NCBI GenBank assembly: GCA_938004375.1
Contig: CALKWH010000236.1
Span: forward strand, 1-21,178
DNA from: an uncultured Pseudomonadota bacterium
Lineage (GTDB): Bacteria; Myxococcota_A; Polyangia; HGW-17
DNA length: 21,178 bases
Reading direction: 5' to 3'
The notes beneath the pieces are model-generated. The model was given only the letters and a program-made list of their open reading frames with translations, did no database searches and was not told the DNA's origin. This document shows positions 1 to 7,584 of the stretch, piece after piece. The stretch's first letter is position 1; each line of letters begins with the position of its first letter. The position numbers and the translations under genes were made by a program.

Positions 1-559
1 GCTCGAGCATCCCCCTCCGTGCACGGCCTGGGGGCCCCTGGTACGGGTAGGGCGGATCGCACGCGCCGGGGCCCCGGCGGTATTGCCCGTCGCCGCACGG
101 GTCGGCGGGGTCGGTGGCCACGAACACGCACGTGGTCTTGCAGGTGCCCACCACGCCGTTGCCGTCGCGGTCCTCGTCGCGGTCGAGCACGCCGTCGTTG
201 TCGGCGTCGGGGTCGATGAAGTCGGCGAGGCCGTCGCCGTCATAGTCCAGCGGGGGGGTGTTCGGGTCGTTGTCTCCGGCCTCCTGCCGATCCTGTATGC
301 CGTCGTCGTCGGAGTCGAGATCCAGGTAGTCCGGGATGCTGTCCCCGTCGGAGTCGCGGTTGAACCGACAGGCCTCGTCGCGGTTCAGGATCCCGTCGTT
401 GTCCTCGTCCTCGAGCAGGACGCAGTCCGGGTTCACGACGTTGTTCTGATTGTTCACGTTGTTGTAGTTATTGGAGCCCTTCTTGGAGCCGTCGTTGCAG
501 GCGGTCCCGAGCAGGAACAGGGAAAAGGCGAAGGTAGAGAGAAGAAGCTGGTTTTTCAT
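1..559 (-). CDS. TSP3-like Asp-rich lipoprotein, partial (C-terminus beyond left edge)
   Basis: This frame starts with ATG at 559 and stays open to the window edge, giving about 186 visible residues. The N-terminus MKNQLLL...LLGTAC is a lipoprotein signal with predicted lipidated Cys21. An Asn-rich linker (SNNYNNVNNQNNVV) follows. From about residue 47 come Asp-rich repeats such as DNDGILNRDE, DSDGDSIPDYLDLDSDDDG and DYDGDGLADFIDPDADNDG, the pattern of thrombospondin type 3 calcium-binding repeats. After about residue 135 it changes to a Cys-containing segment (GTCKTTCVF) leading off the window. A weak GGGGA stands upstream of the ATG. I infer an outer-membrane or surface lipoprotein that binds Ca2+; its specific function is unknown. 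It has its own candidate promoter at 629-657. The missing C-terminus may hold the functional domain. Confidence 0.8.
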   Translation of the reverse strand, partial: MKNQLLLSTFAFSLFLLGTACNDGSKKGSNNYNNVNNQNNVVNPDCVLLEDEDNDGILNRDEACRFNRDSDGDSIPDYLDLDSDDDGIQDRQEAGDNDPNTPPLDYDGDGLADFIDPDADNDGVLDRDEDRDGNGVVGTCKTTCVFVATDPADPCGDGQYRRGPGACDPPYPYQGPPGRARRGMLE

Positions 560-628
560 GTGAGTCCCCGTGATGCCGCAGGGCGGGAGCAGCGGCGCGA
601 GCCGCTCGTGCACCGCGAAAGGCACGTC

Positions 629-657
629 AATATAGCGTCGAAGGGTCGGATTGTCGA
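629..657 (-). promoter_or_regulatory. Sigma-70-type promoter of the TSP3-like lipoprotein gene
   Basis: Read on the minus strand, TCGACA (652-657) is followed by a 17-base spacer and TATATT (629-634). This matches the -35/-10 consensus at five of six positions each. The start site would be near 622, leaving a leader of about 63 nt before the ATG at 559. Confidence 0.5.
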
Positions 658-693
658 GTCAAACCAGAGCGAATCTGTGGAAAGGAAGCGGGT

Positions 694-2784
694 TCAGGGG
701 CGTACGGCAGTGAAGTCGCCGGTGAAGTTGCCGCCGGCGAGGGAACCGAACCAGCGCCCGGGGTGCATGTCGCGGTCGGTGACGATGGGGGACATGCCGC
801 GCAGGGAGAGCAGGTTCAGTTCGATCTCGATCTGGTCCAGGGCGTGGATGATGGCGTCGATGGCGTCCTGCTTGCGATTCTCGCAGGCCGTGTAGATCGG
901 GTTGTAGACCGACGGGGCGTCCTCCCAGATGGACCAGACGAGGTCCTCGATGGCCACGGCGATGGAGTCGCAGTCGATGACGTCCTCGAGAGCCTCCTCG
1001 AGGCTGTAGTAGCAGGGCATGTCGGAGCTGGAGCAGGAGACGATGGTCACCATGGCCTCGACCGCCCAGCGGACCAGGCCGCCCACCACGTTCTGGACGC
1101 GGTGACGATCGATGTAGAAGGTGCCGCAGATCTCGCGGGAGGTGAAGTCCTCGACGGTCACCGGACGACCCAGGATGTTCTGCGGGCTGTCCGAGACGAT
1201 GCTGCCGTGGTACTCGAACTCGACCAGGTCCCAGGTCTGGGTGCCGTAGTACTCGTTGTTGCCCATGGGGATCAGGAACACCGTATGATAGACGCGCATG
1301 TCGTCGATGATGTCGGACACGTTCCCGAGCACGACGATCATCTGCTGGGCCCAGGGGGGCACGTACTCGTCGATGAGGTCGTCGACCAGATCCCGGATGA
1401 TGTCCATCAGCCACGAGGGAATCCCGCCGATGTTCCAGGTGCCCTCGATCACGTCCCGGAGGAACTCGCACGCGGTGAGGATGCCGCCGATGAAGGGATG
1501 GACGGCCTCGCGCAGGTGCAGCAGGGAATCGAAGTTCCAGGTGCCGCCCAGGCGCGTGGGCGTTCCCAGGGGCTGGCACTCGGTGTTCGGATTGATGCAT
1601 TCGCCGTTGACGCAGACGTCGTTGGGATCCTGGCACTCGATGACCGGCGTGCACTCGGGGTTTTCCTCTTCGGGTACGCAGACGCCCTCGTCACAAAGAA
1701 AGCCGAACGGGCAGTCGTCGTGGGTGACGCAGGGCCCCGGTTGGTCCGAACAGTAGCCGCCGATGCAGACCTTGGGGGGCGGACACTGGGTGGCCGTGGA
1801 AAGCATGTTGCAGGGCTGGCCGGTCGGGGGCTGGCAGGTATTGGTCTCGGTGTTGCAGATGTAGGGGCTGACGCAGTCCTCTGTGGTCTCGCAGGAACCC
1901 GTGGGGTTGCCCTCGACGCACACGCCGTCGTCGCAGATGGGGGCGTCCGGACCGCAGTCGATGCTGGTCTGGCAGGGGCCGGTCGAGGTGGCGTTGACGA
2001 TCACCGAGAGGGTCAGCGGCTGCACCGACATGTCCACGAGGGTGGCCCGGATGCTGGCCGTGAATTCCGAGGATCCGGTCCGCAGAAAGAGGGAGGCGGT
2101 GCCGGAGGCGTCGGTGTTGACCGTGAGCGTCGCCCCCTGGGAGCCGCTCTTGTCCTCGAGGATGGCGTTCGTGCCGCCTCCGAGAAATTCGAACAGGACG
2201 GCCTTGTTTCCCAGCGGCATTTCACCGAACCCACCATTGGGACTGAAGGCGCGCACGCCCAGGGAGATCTTCCGGTTGATGTAGGTCACGGACGGGTTCG
2301 TCTCCAGTGCCTGGAAATGGACCTCCAATTGGCGGACCTCCACCGTGTACTGCACCGAGCACACGCCGTCGCCGGTGAGCATGATGCGGTAGGTGCCGGG
2401 TTCGGTGGCCGAGAAGGTCACCGTGGAGATGCCGTTCGCGTCGGTCTGCGGATCGGTCTGGTCCAGGCTGCCGCCTACACCCGTGGTGATTTCATAGTGC
2501 AGTTGGTAGAACGGCACCAGGGCGTCCTGCAGGTCTTCGGACTCCTGACGCTGGACCACCATCGCTTTGAGCCGCACCGAGCCGCCCACGAGGATCTCCT
2601 GGGAGATCTGGCCCACGGGCACCAGCCAGAAGCCGCTCTCCAGGGAGGCCGGGCAGTCCTGGTCGTTGTTGTTGTTGTTCGTGACGTTGTTGTCCTTCTT
2701 GCCCGTGCTGCTGGCGCAACCCCAGGAAAAAAGGGAGACGAACAGGGTGATCAGGATTCCGTGGAGCAGGGTCTTGCGCGTCAT
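694..2784 (-). CDS. Large lipoprotein: Ig-like domains, Cys-rich modules and a unique C-terminal domain
   Basis: The protein has 696 residues. I chose the ATG at 2784 over an in-frame start at 2835 because a perfect AGGAGG (2790-2795) precedes it and the signal peptide begins there (MTRKTLLHG...LFSWGC, predicted lipidated Cys23). An Asn-rich linker (NNVTNNNNN) follows. Residues about 35-265 look like bacterial Ig-like (Big-1 type) beta-sandwiches, with phrases such as DANGISTVTFSATEPGTY and DASGTASLFLRTG. Residues about 270-400 are a string of Cys-rich modules of the form C..(T/S)xDC......C..GxC, common in Myxococcota surface proteins. The last 280 or so residues begin LGGTWNFDSLLHLREAVHP and are mostly helical with a few Cys; I cannot assign them to a family. 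The likely role is a surface-exposed structural or binding protein. It lies 79 bp downstream of the next lipoprotein gene on the same strand and may be cotranscribed with it. Confidence 0.85.
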   Translation of the reverse strand: MTRKTLLHGILITLFVSLFSWGCASSTGKKDNNVTNNNNNDQDCPASLESGFWLVPVGQISQEILVGGSVRLKAMVVQRQESEDLQDALVPFYQLHYEITTGVGGSLDQTDPQTDANGISTVTFSATEPGTYRIMLTGDGVCSVQYTVEVRQLEVHFQALETNPSVTYINRKISLGVRAFSPNGGFGEMPLGNKAVLFEFLGGGTNAILEDKSGSQGATLTVNTDASGTASLFLRTGSSEFTASIRATLVDMSVQPLTLSVIVNATSTGPCQTSIDCGPDAPICDDGVCVEGNPTGSCETTEDCVSPYICNTETNTCQPPTGQPCNMLSTATQCPPPKVCIGGYCSDQPGPCVTHDDCPFGFLCDEGVCVPEEENPECTPVIECQDPNDVCVNGECINPNTECQPLGTPTRLGGTWNFDSLLHLREAVHPFIGGILTACEFLRDVIEGTWNIGGIPSWLMDIIRDLVDDLIDEYVPPWAQQMIVVLGNVSDIIDDMRVYHTVFLIPMGNNEYYGTQTWDLVEFEYHGSIVSDSPQNILGRPVTVEDFTSREICGTFYIDRHRVQNVVGGLVRWAVEAMVTIVSCSSSDMPCYYSLEEALEDVIDCDSIAVAIEDLVWSIWEDAPSVYNPIYTACENRKQDAIDAIIHALDQIEIELNLLSLRGMSPIVTDRDMHPGRWFGSLAGGNFTGDFTAVRP

Positions 2785-2863
2785 GGCGACCTCCTCTGTA
2801 GAATTGAGTATACCGTGGGTTTCTCTTCGGAGCATCGGACAACTGGCCCCGAGACAGAATCAA

Positions 2864-3364
2864 TTATTTCATGTCGGCGGGTGCCGCTGGCATGTCCGCG
2901 GGCGCCACAGGCATGTCGGCGGCGGGCACTTCGGCGGGCATGTCCGCGGGCGCCGCAGGCATGTCGGCGGGCGCCGCAGGCATGTCGGCGGGCGCCGCAG
3001 GCATGTCGGTGGCGGGCGCTTCGGCGGGCATGTCCGCGGCCGGGGTCCCGGCGGCCATGTCGCCGGGCGTCGCGGTCAACTCGCCTGACTCCTTGAGGAG
3101 CGCGGTGGCCCGGGGATCCTCGGCGGCTGCGCTGAGGCACTTGGCGTATTCGGCGCAGTCCGTGATCTTGAGGCACTTCTCGAACTTCTTCTTCTCCATC
3201 TTGCAGACCTGCGCGAAGTTGGCCGCGTCCGCCTTGTTTTCTTCCTTTTTCTGGGTGATCTCCCAGCACTTCTGCATCTTCTTGAGCGCCTTTTCGCAGG
3301 GGTCGACGCAACCGGCGGCGAAGGCAAGGGCAACAAACAAACTCAAAACGACGGCAAGGCGCAT
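2864..3364 (-). CDS. Small Cys-rich lipoprotein with C-terminal DMPAAPA repeat tail
   Basis: The protein has 166 residues. The start at 3364 follows AGGAGG with a 5-base spacer. Signal MRLAVVLSLF...FAAGC predicts lipidation at Cys19. Residues 20-95 form a Lys-rich, probably helical domain with regularly placed Cys (DPCEKALKKMQKCW, KFEKCLKITDCAEYAKCL), which suggests a small disulfide-held helical bundle. From about residue 101 to the end it is built of tandem units of 7 or 9 residues (DMPAAPA, DMPAEAPAT), a flexible Pro/Ala-rich tail likely to span periplasm or cell wall. No family was recognised. A good promoter lies just upstream, and the neighbouring lipoprotein gene follows 79 bp later. 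The same region is open in several other frames; I take those as GC-driven shadows because the signal peptide and ribosome site are only in this frame. Confidence 0.8.
   Translation of the reverse strand: MRLAVVLSLFVALAFAAGCVDPCEKALKKMQKCWEITQKKEENKADAANFAQVCKMEKKKFEKCLKITDCAEYAKCLSAAAEDPRATALLKESGELTATPGDMAAGTPAADMPAEAPATDMPAAPADMPAAPADMPAAPADMPAEVPAADMPVAPADMPAAPADMK
2867..3063 (-). repeat. Tandem 21/27-bp coding repeat (DMPAAPA units)
   Basis: On the plus strand the phrase GGCATGTC followed by GGCGGGCGC or CGCGGGCGC recurs about every 21 bases, with some 27-base units. It encodes roughly eight DMPAxPA-type units at the C-terminus of the small lipoprotein. Three consecutive 21-base units are nearly identical, so copy number may vary between strains. 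Confidence 0.8.
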
Positions 3365-3397
3365 GGAAACCTCCTCAAAAGAAATACCTGGGGCCGG

Positions 3398-3426
3398 ATA
3401 GTAGTTTTCCGCGCCGAATTAATCAA
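3398..3426 (-). promoter_or_regulatory. Sigma-70-type promoter of the small repeat-tailed lipoprotein gene
   Basis: On the minus strand TTGATT (3421-3426), a 17-base spacer and TACTAT (3398-3403) lie about 35 bases ahead of the ATG at 3364. The predicted leader is short (about 27 nt) and contains the AGGAGG ribosome site. The transcript could continue into the large lipoprotein gene. Confidence 0.6.
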
Positions 3427-3477
3427 GATCGTTTTCAGACGTTGACGGACCTTTCGGTTTCGGTGCACCATCGCGCA

Positions 3478-4923
3478 ATGCGCCTCCCCGACCGCCGCCG
3501 CGCGGGTGCCGCCGCCGGTTGGTTCCCGTTTTTCCTGTTCGCCACCTATCTGGTCGCCGTGCCGCCCACGGCCGACGACGTCTGGTGGCGCCTGCACGCA
3601 GGGGCGCGGATTCTCGAAACGGGGCGCGTCCAGGACGTGAACGGCTGGGCCTACCGGGACCCGAACGCCGCCTGGGTCGACCACGCGGCCGGCCACGACG
3701 TCATCCTGGCCGCCACCCACCGGGGGGCGGGGCTGCCCGGCGCGGTGTTCCTGTACGCGCTGCCCTTGTTGTGGCTCGCCTGGGGATTCGGCCGCCCGCG
3801 AAAGCGCGTCGACTGGATCTGGGCCCTCACCTGGCCCCCGTTGCTGGCCATCCACCACGCCCTGCGTCCCTACGTCTGGAGCGACGCGCTCTTCTTCCTG
3901 GCCGTGCTCCTGGCAACCCGCTGGCACGAGCGGGACGCTCCCCGCTGGCGCGAGGCGGCGCCTCTGTGGGGTTTGTTTCTCCTGTGGGGCCAGCTCCACG
4001 GCGCGGTGTGGCCGGGGCTGGCGTTCACGCTCGCGTTCGCCGCCCGCTGGAGGGCCCTCGCGACGGGTCCCGCGCGGGAGCTTCTGCGGTTGCGGTGGTT
4101 GGCGCCCCTGCCGATCCTGGCGCTCGCCAACGTTCACCACGGCCATGGCCTCGCGCTGGCCTGGCGCTACGCCACCGGGGACTTCGCCTGGCTGGGGCGC
4201 CTCACCGAGTGGCAGCCGGCGCCCCCGGCGGTCCTCGTCGTGGCCGGGGTATTTGCCGCGGGCTTCGTCCTGGCCTGCAGGTCTCGCCGGCTCCCCGTCG
4301 GGCGGTGGCTGCCCCTGATTCCCCTCGCGATCGCCGGAATCCTGCAGGTTCGCCACCTGCCCTGGCTGGTGGTGGCCGCCCTGGCGCTGCTCGGCGCCTC
4401 GGATCGTGAGGCTTCGAAGGAGAAGGCCGGCGTCCCGGCGTCCCGGACCGCCTGCAAGGGCGGGCCCCTGCCCGCCTGGATCCCCGGGCTCGCGGTCGTC
4501 GTCCTGGCCCTGACGGTCGCCTGGCGTCACGCTCCACGGCTCGCGGACCCGCGCTTTTACCCCGCCGCGCTCTACGATGGCATCGAGGCCACCTGCCGGG
4601 TGGACCGCCCGCTGCGGGTGTTCACCCTCCACGCCTGGGGCGGATCCCTCGCGTACCGCTTCGGCGGCCGCCTCGCGCCCTTCGTGGACGCGCGCAACGA
4701 CTGCTTCTCGCGGGAGACCTTCGAGCGCTACCACCGGATCACACGCCTGGAGGAAGGCTGGCATCGCCTGCTGTGGGAGGACCGCCCCGACGCCGCCGCC
4801 CTGCCCCCCGGACACCCGCTGGTCCCCGCGCTCCTCTCCCGCGGCTGGCACCGGGGCGTCGCCGCCCCCGACGGCGTGCTGCTGCTGGCGCCCCATCGCG
4901 CGGGGCTTTGTCCGGGCAGGTGA
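3478..4923 (+). CDS. Polytopic membrane protein, D-x-W-W/WGG family (glycosyltransferase-C-like, uncharacterised)
   Basis: The protein has 481 residues from ATG 3478. An in-frame TTG at 3442 and GTG at 3463 are alternative starts, and no clear ribosome site decides among them. The first membrane segment (about 15-28) is followed by a periplasmic-looking loop with ADDVWWRLHAGARILETG and WVDHAAGHDVILA. This is the DxWWHLxxGxxIxxxG...W.DH pattern seen in a widespread uncharacterised family of multi-pass proteins. About nine or ten hydrophobic segments follow up to residue about 360. The soluble C-terminus carries AWGGSLAYRFGGRLAPFVDARND, matching the family's WGGYL...DGR motif. These proteins resemble GT-C lipid-linked sugar transferases in layout, so a cell-envelope glycan role is possible but inferred. 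It is divergent from the lipoprotein cluster and 110 bp ahead of the SUMF1 lipoprotein gene. Confidence 0.75.
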   Translation: MRLPDRRRAGAAAGWFPFFLFATYLVAVPPTADDVWWRLHAGARILETGRVQDVNGWAYRDPNAAWVDHAAGHDVILAATHRGAGLPGAVFLYALPLLWLAWGFGRPRKRVDWIWALTWPPLLAIHHALRPYVWSDALFFLAVLLATRWHERDAPRWREAAPLWGLFLLWGQLHGAVWPGLAFTLAFAARWRALATGPARELLRLRWLAPLPILALANVHHGHGLALAWRYATGDFAWLGRLTEWQPAPPAVLVVAGVFAAGFVLACRSRRLPVGRWLPLIPLAIAGILQVRHLPWLVVAALALLGASDREASKEKAGVPASRTACKGGPLPAWIPGLAVVVLALTVAWRHAPRLADPRFYPAALYDGIEATCRVDRPLRVFTLHAWGGSLAYRFGGRLAPFVDARNDCFSRETFERYHRITRLEEGWHRLLWEDRPDAAALPPGHPLVPALLSRGWHRGVAAPDGVLLLAPHRAGLCPGR

Positions 4924-4979
4924 CAAGGGCCGTCAGTTGGCCACGATCGGCCGAATGCCTATGGGGAAACGTCTGATGC

Positions 4980-5008
4980 TTGACCTTGGCTGTATACTTG
5001 ACTACGCT
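4980..5008 (+). promoter_or_regulatory. Candidate promoter of the SUMF1-domain lipoprotein gene
   Basis: TTGACC (4980-4985) is separated by 17 bases from TACGCT (5003-5008). A better-looking TATACT (4993-4998) lies between them but has no properly spaced -35. One of these two -10 elements probably serves the gene starting at 5034, but I cannot tell which. Confidence 0.3.
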
Positions 5009-5033
5009 TCTTTCCATTCTCCGGAGGACCGTC

Positions 5034-6989
5034 ATGACCAAGAAGACCCTTGTCTCCATGCTGCTGGGTACCTGTTTGCTGGTGTGGAGCTGTGAAACCA
5101 ACACCAAGAACGTCGATTCCTGTGGGGACGGGTTCGTGGACCCGGGCGAGGAGTGCGACACCACCGTGGGCGAGCACACCTGCCAGAGCCTGGGATATTA
5201 CAACCCGCTGGGTGTGCTGCGGTGCACCATCGACTGCCAGCTTGACGACGGCTCCTGCGGCGGTCGCTGCGGGGACGAGGAAGTGCAAGGAACCGAGGGA
5301 GAGGAATGTGACGGCGGCGACCTGAACGGCCAGAACTGCCAGAGCCTGGGGTACACGGGGGGCACGCTGGCCTGCGGTGCAGGCTGCACCTATGATGTAT
5401 CAGGGTGCGCGGGGAAGTGCGGCAACGGGGTGATCGACGCCGACGAGGGGGAGATCTGCGACGGCGGGGCTTTGGCGGGTGAGACCTGCAAGACGCAAGG
5501 ATACCACGGCGGCGAACTGATGTGCATGGCGGACTGCAGCGGATACAACCTGGACAACTGTACGGCGGTGGGGCGCTGCGGCGACGGGGTCATTCAGGGG
5601 ACGTACGGGGAGATCTGCGACGGCGCGAACCTGGACGAAAAGACCTGCGAAGGGGAAGGCTACTACGGGGGACAACTGACCTGCAGCGAGGACTGCGAGG
5701 CCCTGGAGCTCACCGACTGCGAGTCGGTGGGGGCCTGCGGCGACGGGATCATCCAATCGGAGCACGGGGAGGATTGTGATGGTTTCGATCTGGACGGTCA
5801 GACGTGTGTGAGCTTGAACTACTCGGCTCGCGGCGGGACCCTGACCTGCGGTGACGGTTGCGTGTTCGACATGGGCGCTTGCATCGACAAGAGCGACAAC
5901 GCGGACCTGGCGTCGCTGACGTTGAGTGCAGGAACGCTGACGCCGGCGTTTTCTGCGGACACGACGGCGTATTCGGTGACGGTGCCTCTGGCGGTCACGA
6001 CGCTGACGGTGACAGGGACGGCCGCGGACGCGCCACACGCGACGGTGGAGGTGTCGCCTGCGCAGCCGGTGGATCTGGTCGAGGGGGAAAATCCGGTGAC
6101 GGTGACGGTGTCGGCGGAGGACGGCAGCCGACAGGAATATTTAGTAAAAATTATGCGTGCGATGGAGTCTCCGAACATCGGCACGATGATCCACGTACCC
6201 TCGGGCACCTTCCAGCGGGACGCGACGGCGACCAACCTGAGCGAAGTGTCCTCGTTCCGGATGAGTAAATACGAAATCACGCGGGCGCAGTGGGTTGCGG
6301 TGACGGGATGGGCGGATCCGAGCTACCTGCCGTACTCCAGCGGCACCAACGATCCGGTTCAAATGGTGAGTTGGTACGACGCGATCGCGTTCTGCAACAA
6401 GTTGAGCCTCGCCGAGGGGCTGACGCCTGTATTCGCGGTCAGCGGGGTGGACTTCAGCACGCTGACGTACGCGCAGATCCCCACGACCGACAACGCGTCC
6501 TGGAACGCGGTGACGGCGGACTGGGAGGCAGACGGATACCGGCTGCCCACGGAGATGGAATGGATGTGGGCGGCGATGGGCGCGGACATGGATGATCCGG
6601 GGGTGACGAACACGTCCGGTTATGCAAAGGCCTTCGCGGGCAGCGATGGATCGAACGCCATCGGGGACTATGCCGTGTTCGGGTTCTTTACTGACGAGGA
6701 GGGGCGCACGACGACGGAGCGAACCAACCCGGTGGGATCGAAGCTGCCGAACGAACTGGGGCTACACGATCTCTCGGGGAACGTTTTCGAGTGGGCGTGG
6801 GATTGGTACTCCAATCAGTATCCGACGGGGACGTTGACGGACTATCGGGGACCGGGCTGGAGCCAATACCGGGGGAAGCGTGGGGGCTTTTTTGCCAATT
6901 ATGCATCCGAATGCACCGTGGCCAACCGCGGCGGCACCGAGCCACGCCGCCGTTCCGACAACACCGGCTTCCGGGTCGTGCGCCGCTGA
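5034..6989 (+). CDS. Lipoprotein with five Cys-rich repeats, a cadherin-like domain and a SUMF1 (FGE-like) domain
   Basis: The protein has 651 residues. The ATG at 5034 follows GGAGG (5023-5027). MTKKTLVSM...LLVWSC gives lipidated Cys20. Five repeats starting at Cys30, 79, 129, 182 and 235 have the form CGDGxxxxxxGExCDGxxLxGxTCxxxGYxGGxLxCxxxC, the Myxococcus Cys-rich type. Residues about 286-372 (LASLTLSAGTLTPAFSADTT ... VTVTVSAEDGSRQEYLVKI) match the bacterial cadherin-like beta-sandwich. Residues about 377-651 are a SUMF1/formylglycine-generating-enzyme fold: MIHVPSGTF, KYEITRAQW, PVQMVSWYDAIAFCNKLS, YRLPTEMEWMWAA, LGLHDLSGNVFEWAWDWY and a C-terminal ANRGG...GFRVVRR. True FGE has two Cys five residues apart near the C-terminus. 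Here only Cys627 lies in that region, so it is probably a structural or binding member rather than a sulfatase activator. Surface location is likely. Confidence 0.88.
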   Translation: MTKKTLVSMLLGTCLLVWSCETNTKNVDSCGDGFVDPGEECDTTVGEHTCQSLGYYNPLGVLRCTIDCQLDDGSCGGRCGDEEVQGTEGEECDGGDLNGQNCQSLGYTGGTLACGAGCTYDVSGCAGKCGNGVIDADEGEICDGGALAGETCKTQGYHGGELMCMADCSGYNLDNCTAVGRCGDGVIQGTYGEICDGANLDEKTCEGEGYYGGQLTCSEDCEALELTDCESVGACGDGIIQSEHGEDCDGFDLDGQTCVSLNYSARGGTLTCGDGCVFDMGACIDKSDNADLASLTLSAGTLTPAFSADTTAYSVTVPLAVTTLTVTGTAADAPHATVEVSPAQPVDLVEGENPVTVTVSAEDGSRQEYLVKIMRAMESPNIGTMIHVPSGTFQRDATATNLSEVSSFRMSKYEITRAQWVAVTGWADPSYLPYSSGTNDPVQMVSWYDAIAFCNKLSLAEGLTPVFAVSGVDFSTLTYAQIPTTDNASWNAVTADWEADGYRLPTEMEWMWAAMGADMDDPGVTNTSGYAKAFAGSDGSNAIGDYAVFGFFTDEEGRTTTERTNPVGSKLPNELGLHDLSGNVFEWAWDWYSNQYPTGTLTDYRGPGWSQYRGKRGGFFANYASECTVANRGGTEPRRRSDNTGFRVVRR

Positions 6990-7009
6990 GTTCTATTATT
7001 TGTTGGTTA

Positions 7010-7031
7010 CCGTCAAAAACGGGGCTTTTTT
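7010..7031 (+). terminator. Possible weak terminator between convergent genes
   Basis: CCGT (7010-7013) can pair with ACGG (7019-7022) across a five-base loop, followed by GGC and six T residues. The stem is short. It sits between the SUMF1 lipoprotein stop and the stop of the convergent small lipoprotein gene, overlapping the latter's TAA. Confidence 0.3.
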
Positions 7032-7464
7032 ACTCCCGGACGTAGTGACGGGCGCAGCGCTTGCTTTCGTGCCACATGAGGTTGAGGAAGCGCTTCCACT
7101 GGAGCTGGTTGCGCTCGCCGACGAGGGTGATGGCGGTCATGGCGCTCAGCACGATGGCGGGGTTCTTGATCTTGTTGCGCATCATGCCCTGGCAGAACGC
7201 CGTGGCGGCGCCGGCGGTGTCTCCGTCGCGGTAGCGGAAGAACGCCTCGGAGAAGGGACGGGTCTCCTTGACCTCCTTGGCGGTCAGCGCGATGGCGATG
7301 GCCGCCTCGAGGGTGGCCGTCTTCTTGTCCTTGGCCGTCGCCGCGGTCTGCACGTGGGCGATGATCCGCCGGCCGGCGCGGACCTTGCGCTTCGTGGTGG
7401 AGACGATGCAACCCGAGAAGAGGAACAGTCCGGCGAGGACCAGGGCGATGGCGCGTGGATTCAT
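7030..7464 (-). CDS. Small lipoprotein of unknown function
   Basis: The protein has 144 residues. The ATG at 7464 is chosen over an upstream in-frame start (7533) because AGGAGG precedes it with a short spacer and the signal peptide [19 protein letters not shown] begins there, predicting lipidation at Cys19. The mature part is mixed basic and Ala-rich, probably all-helical ([40 protein letters not shown]), with two further Cys. The phrase about a repeated count-like helix ([20 protein letters not shown]) recalls a TPR hairpin, but no family can be named. It is divergent from the EamA transporter gene (120 bp between starts) and convergent with the SUMF1 lipoprotein gene (40 bp between coding ends). 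Confidence 0.78.
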   Translation of the reverse strand: MNPRAIALVLAGLFLFSGCIVSTTKRKVRAGRRIIAHVQTAATAKDKKTATLEAAIAIALTAKEVKETRPFSEAFFRYRDGDTAGAATAFCQGMMRNKIKNPAIVLSAMTAITLVGERNQLQWKRFLNLMWHESKRCARHYVRE

Positions 7465-7503
7465 GGGGCCTCCTGCAAAGTCCGGGGGAGAACCGGATGC
7501 CGC

Positions 7504-7533
7504 AGAATACAGCGGGGTGCCGGTTGGAGGCAA
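7504..7533 (-). promoter_or_regulatory. Candidate promoter of the small lipoprotein gene
   Basis: On the minus strand TTGCCT (7528-7533), an 18-base spacer and TATTCT (7504-7509) lie about 40 bases ahead of the ATG at 7464. The -10 matches the consensus at five of six positions and the -35 at four. Confidence 0.45.
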
Positions 7534-7584
7534 GAGGAAGGTCGCCCTTCCCCTTTTCCGCGTTTTGCTCTAGGCTCCCGGGCC

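Noticed and set aside
763..3096. A 777-codon plus-strand open frame opposite the lipoprotein genes
   Set aside because: The minus-strand genes have signal peptides, lipoboxes and AGGAGG sites. The plus frame is low-complexity Val/Asp/Gly sequence.
3343..4926. A 527-codon minus-strand open frame opposite the membrane protein
   Set aside because: It is Pro/Gln/Arg-rich with no hydrophobic segments or motifs; the plus strand holds the DxWW/WGG protein.
4980..4998. TTGACC plus TATACT as a -35/-10 pair before the SUMF1 lipoprotein gene
   Set aside because: The spacer is only 7 bases, too short for sigma-70. If either box is used, it must pair with another element.
5034..6989. Functional sulfatase-modifying (formylglycine-generating) enzyme
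   Set aside because: The Cys pair needed for activity is not present in the C-terminal motif, and no sulfatase is encoded nearby, so I call only the fold.
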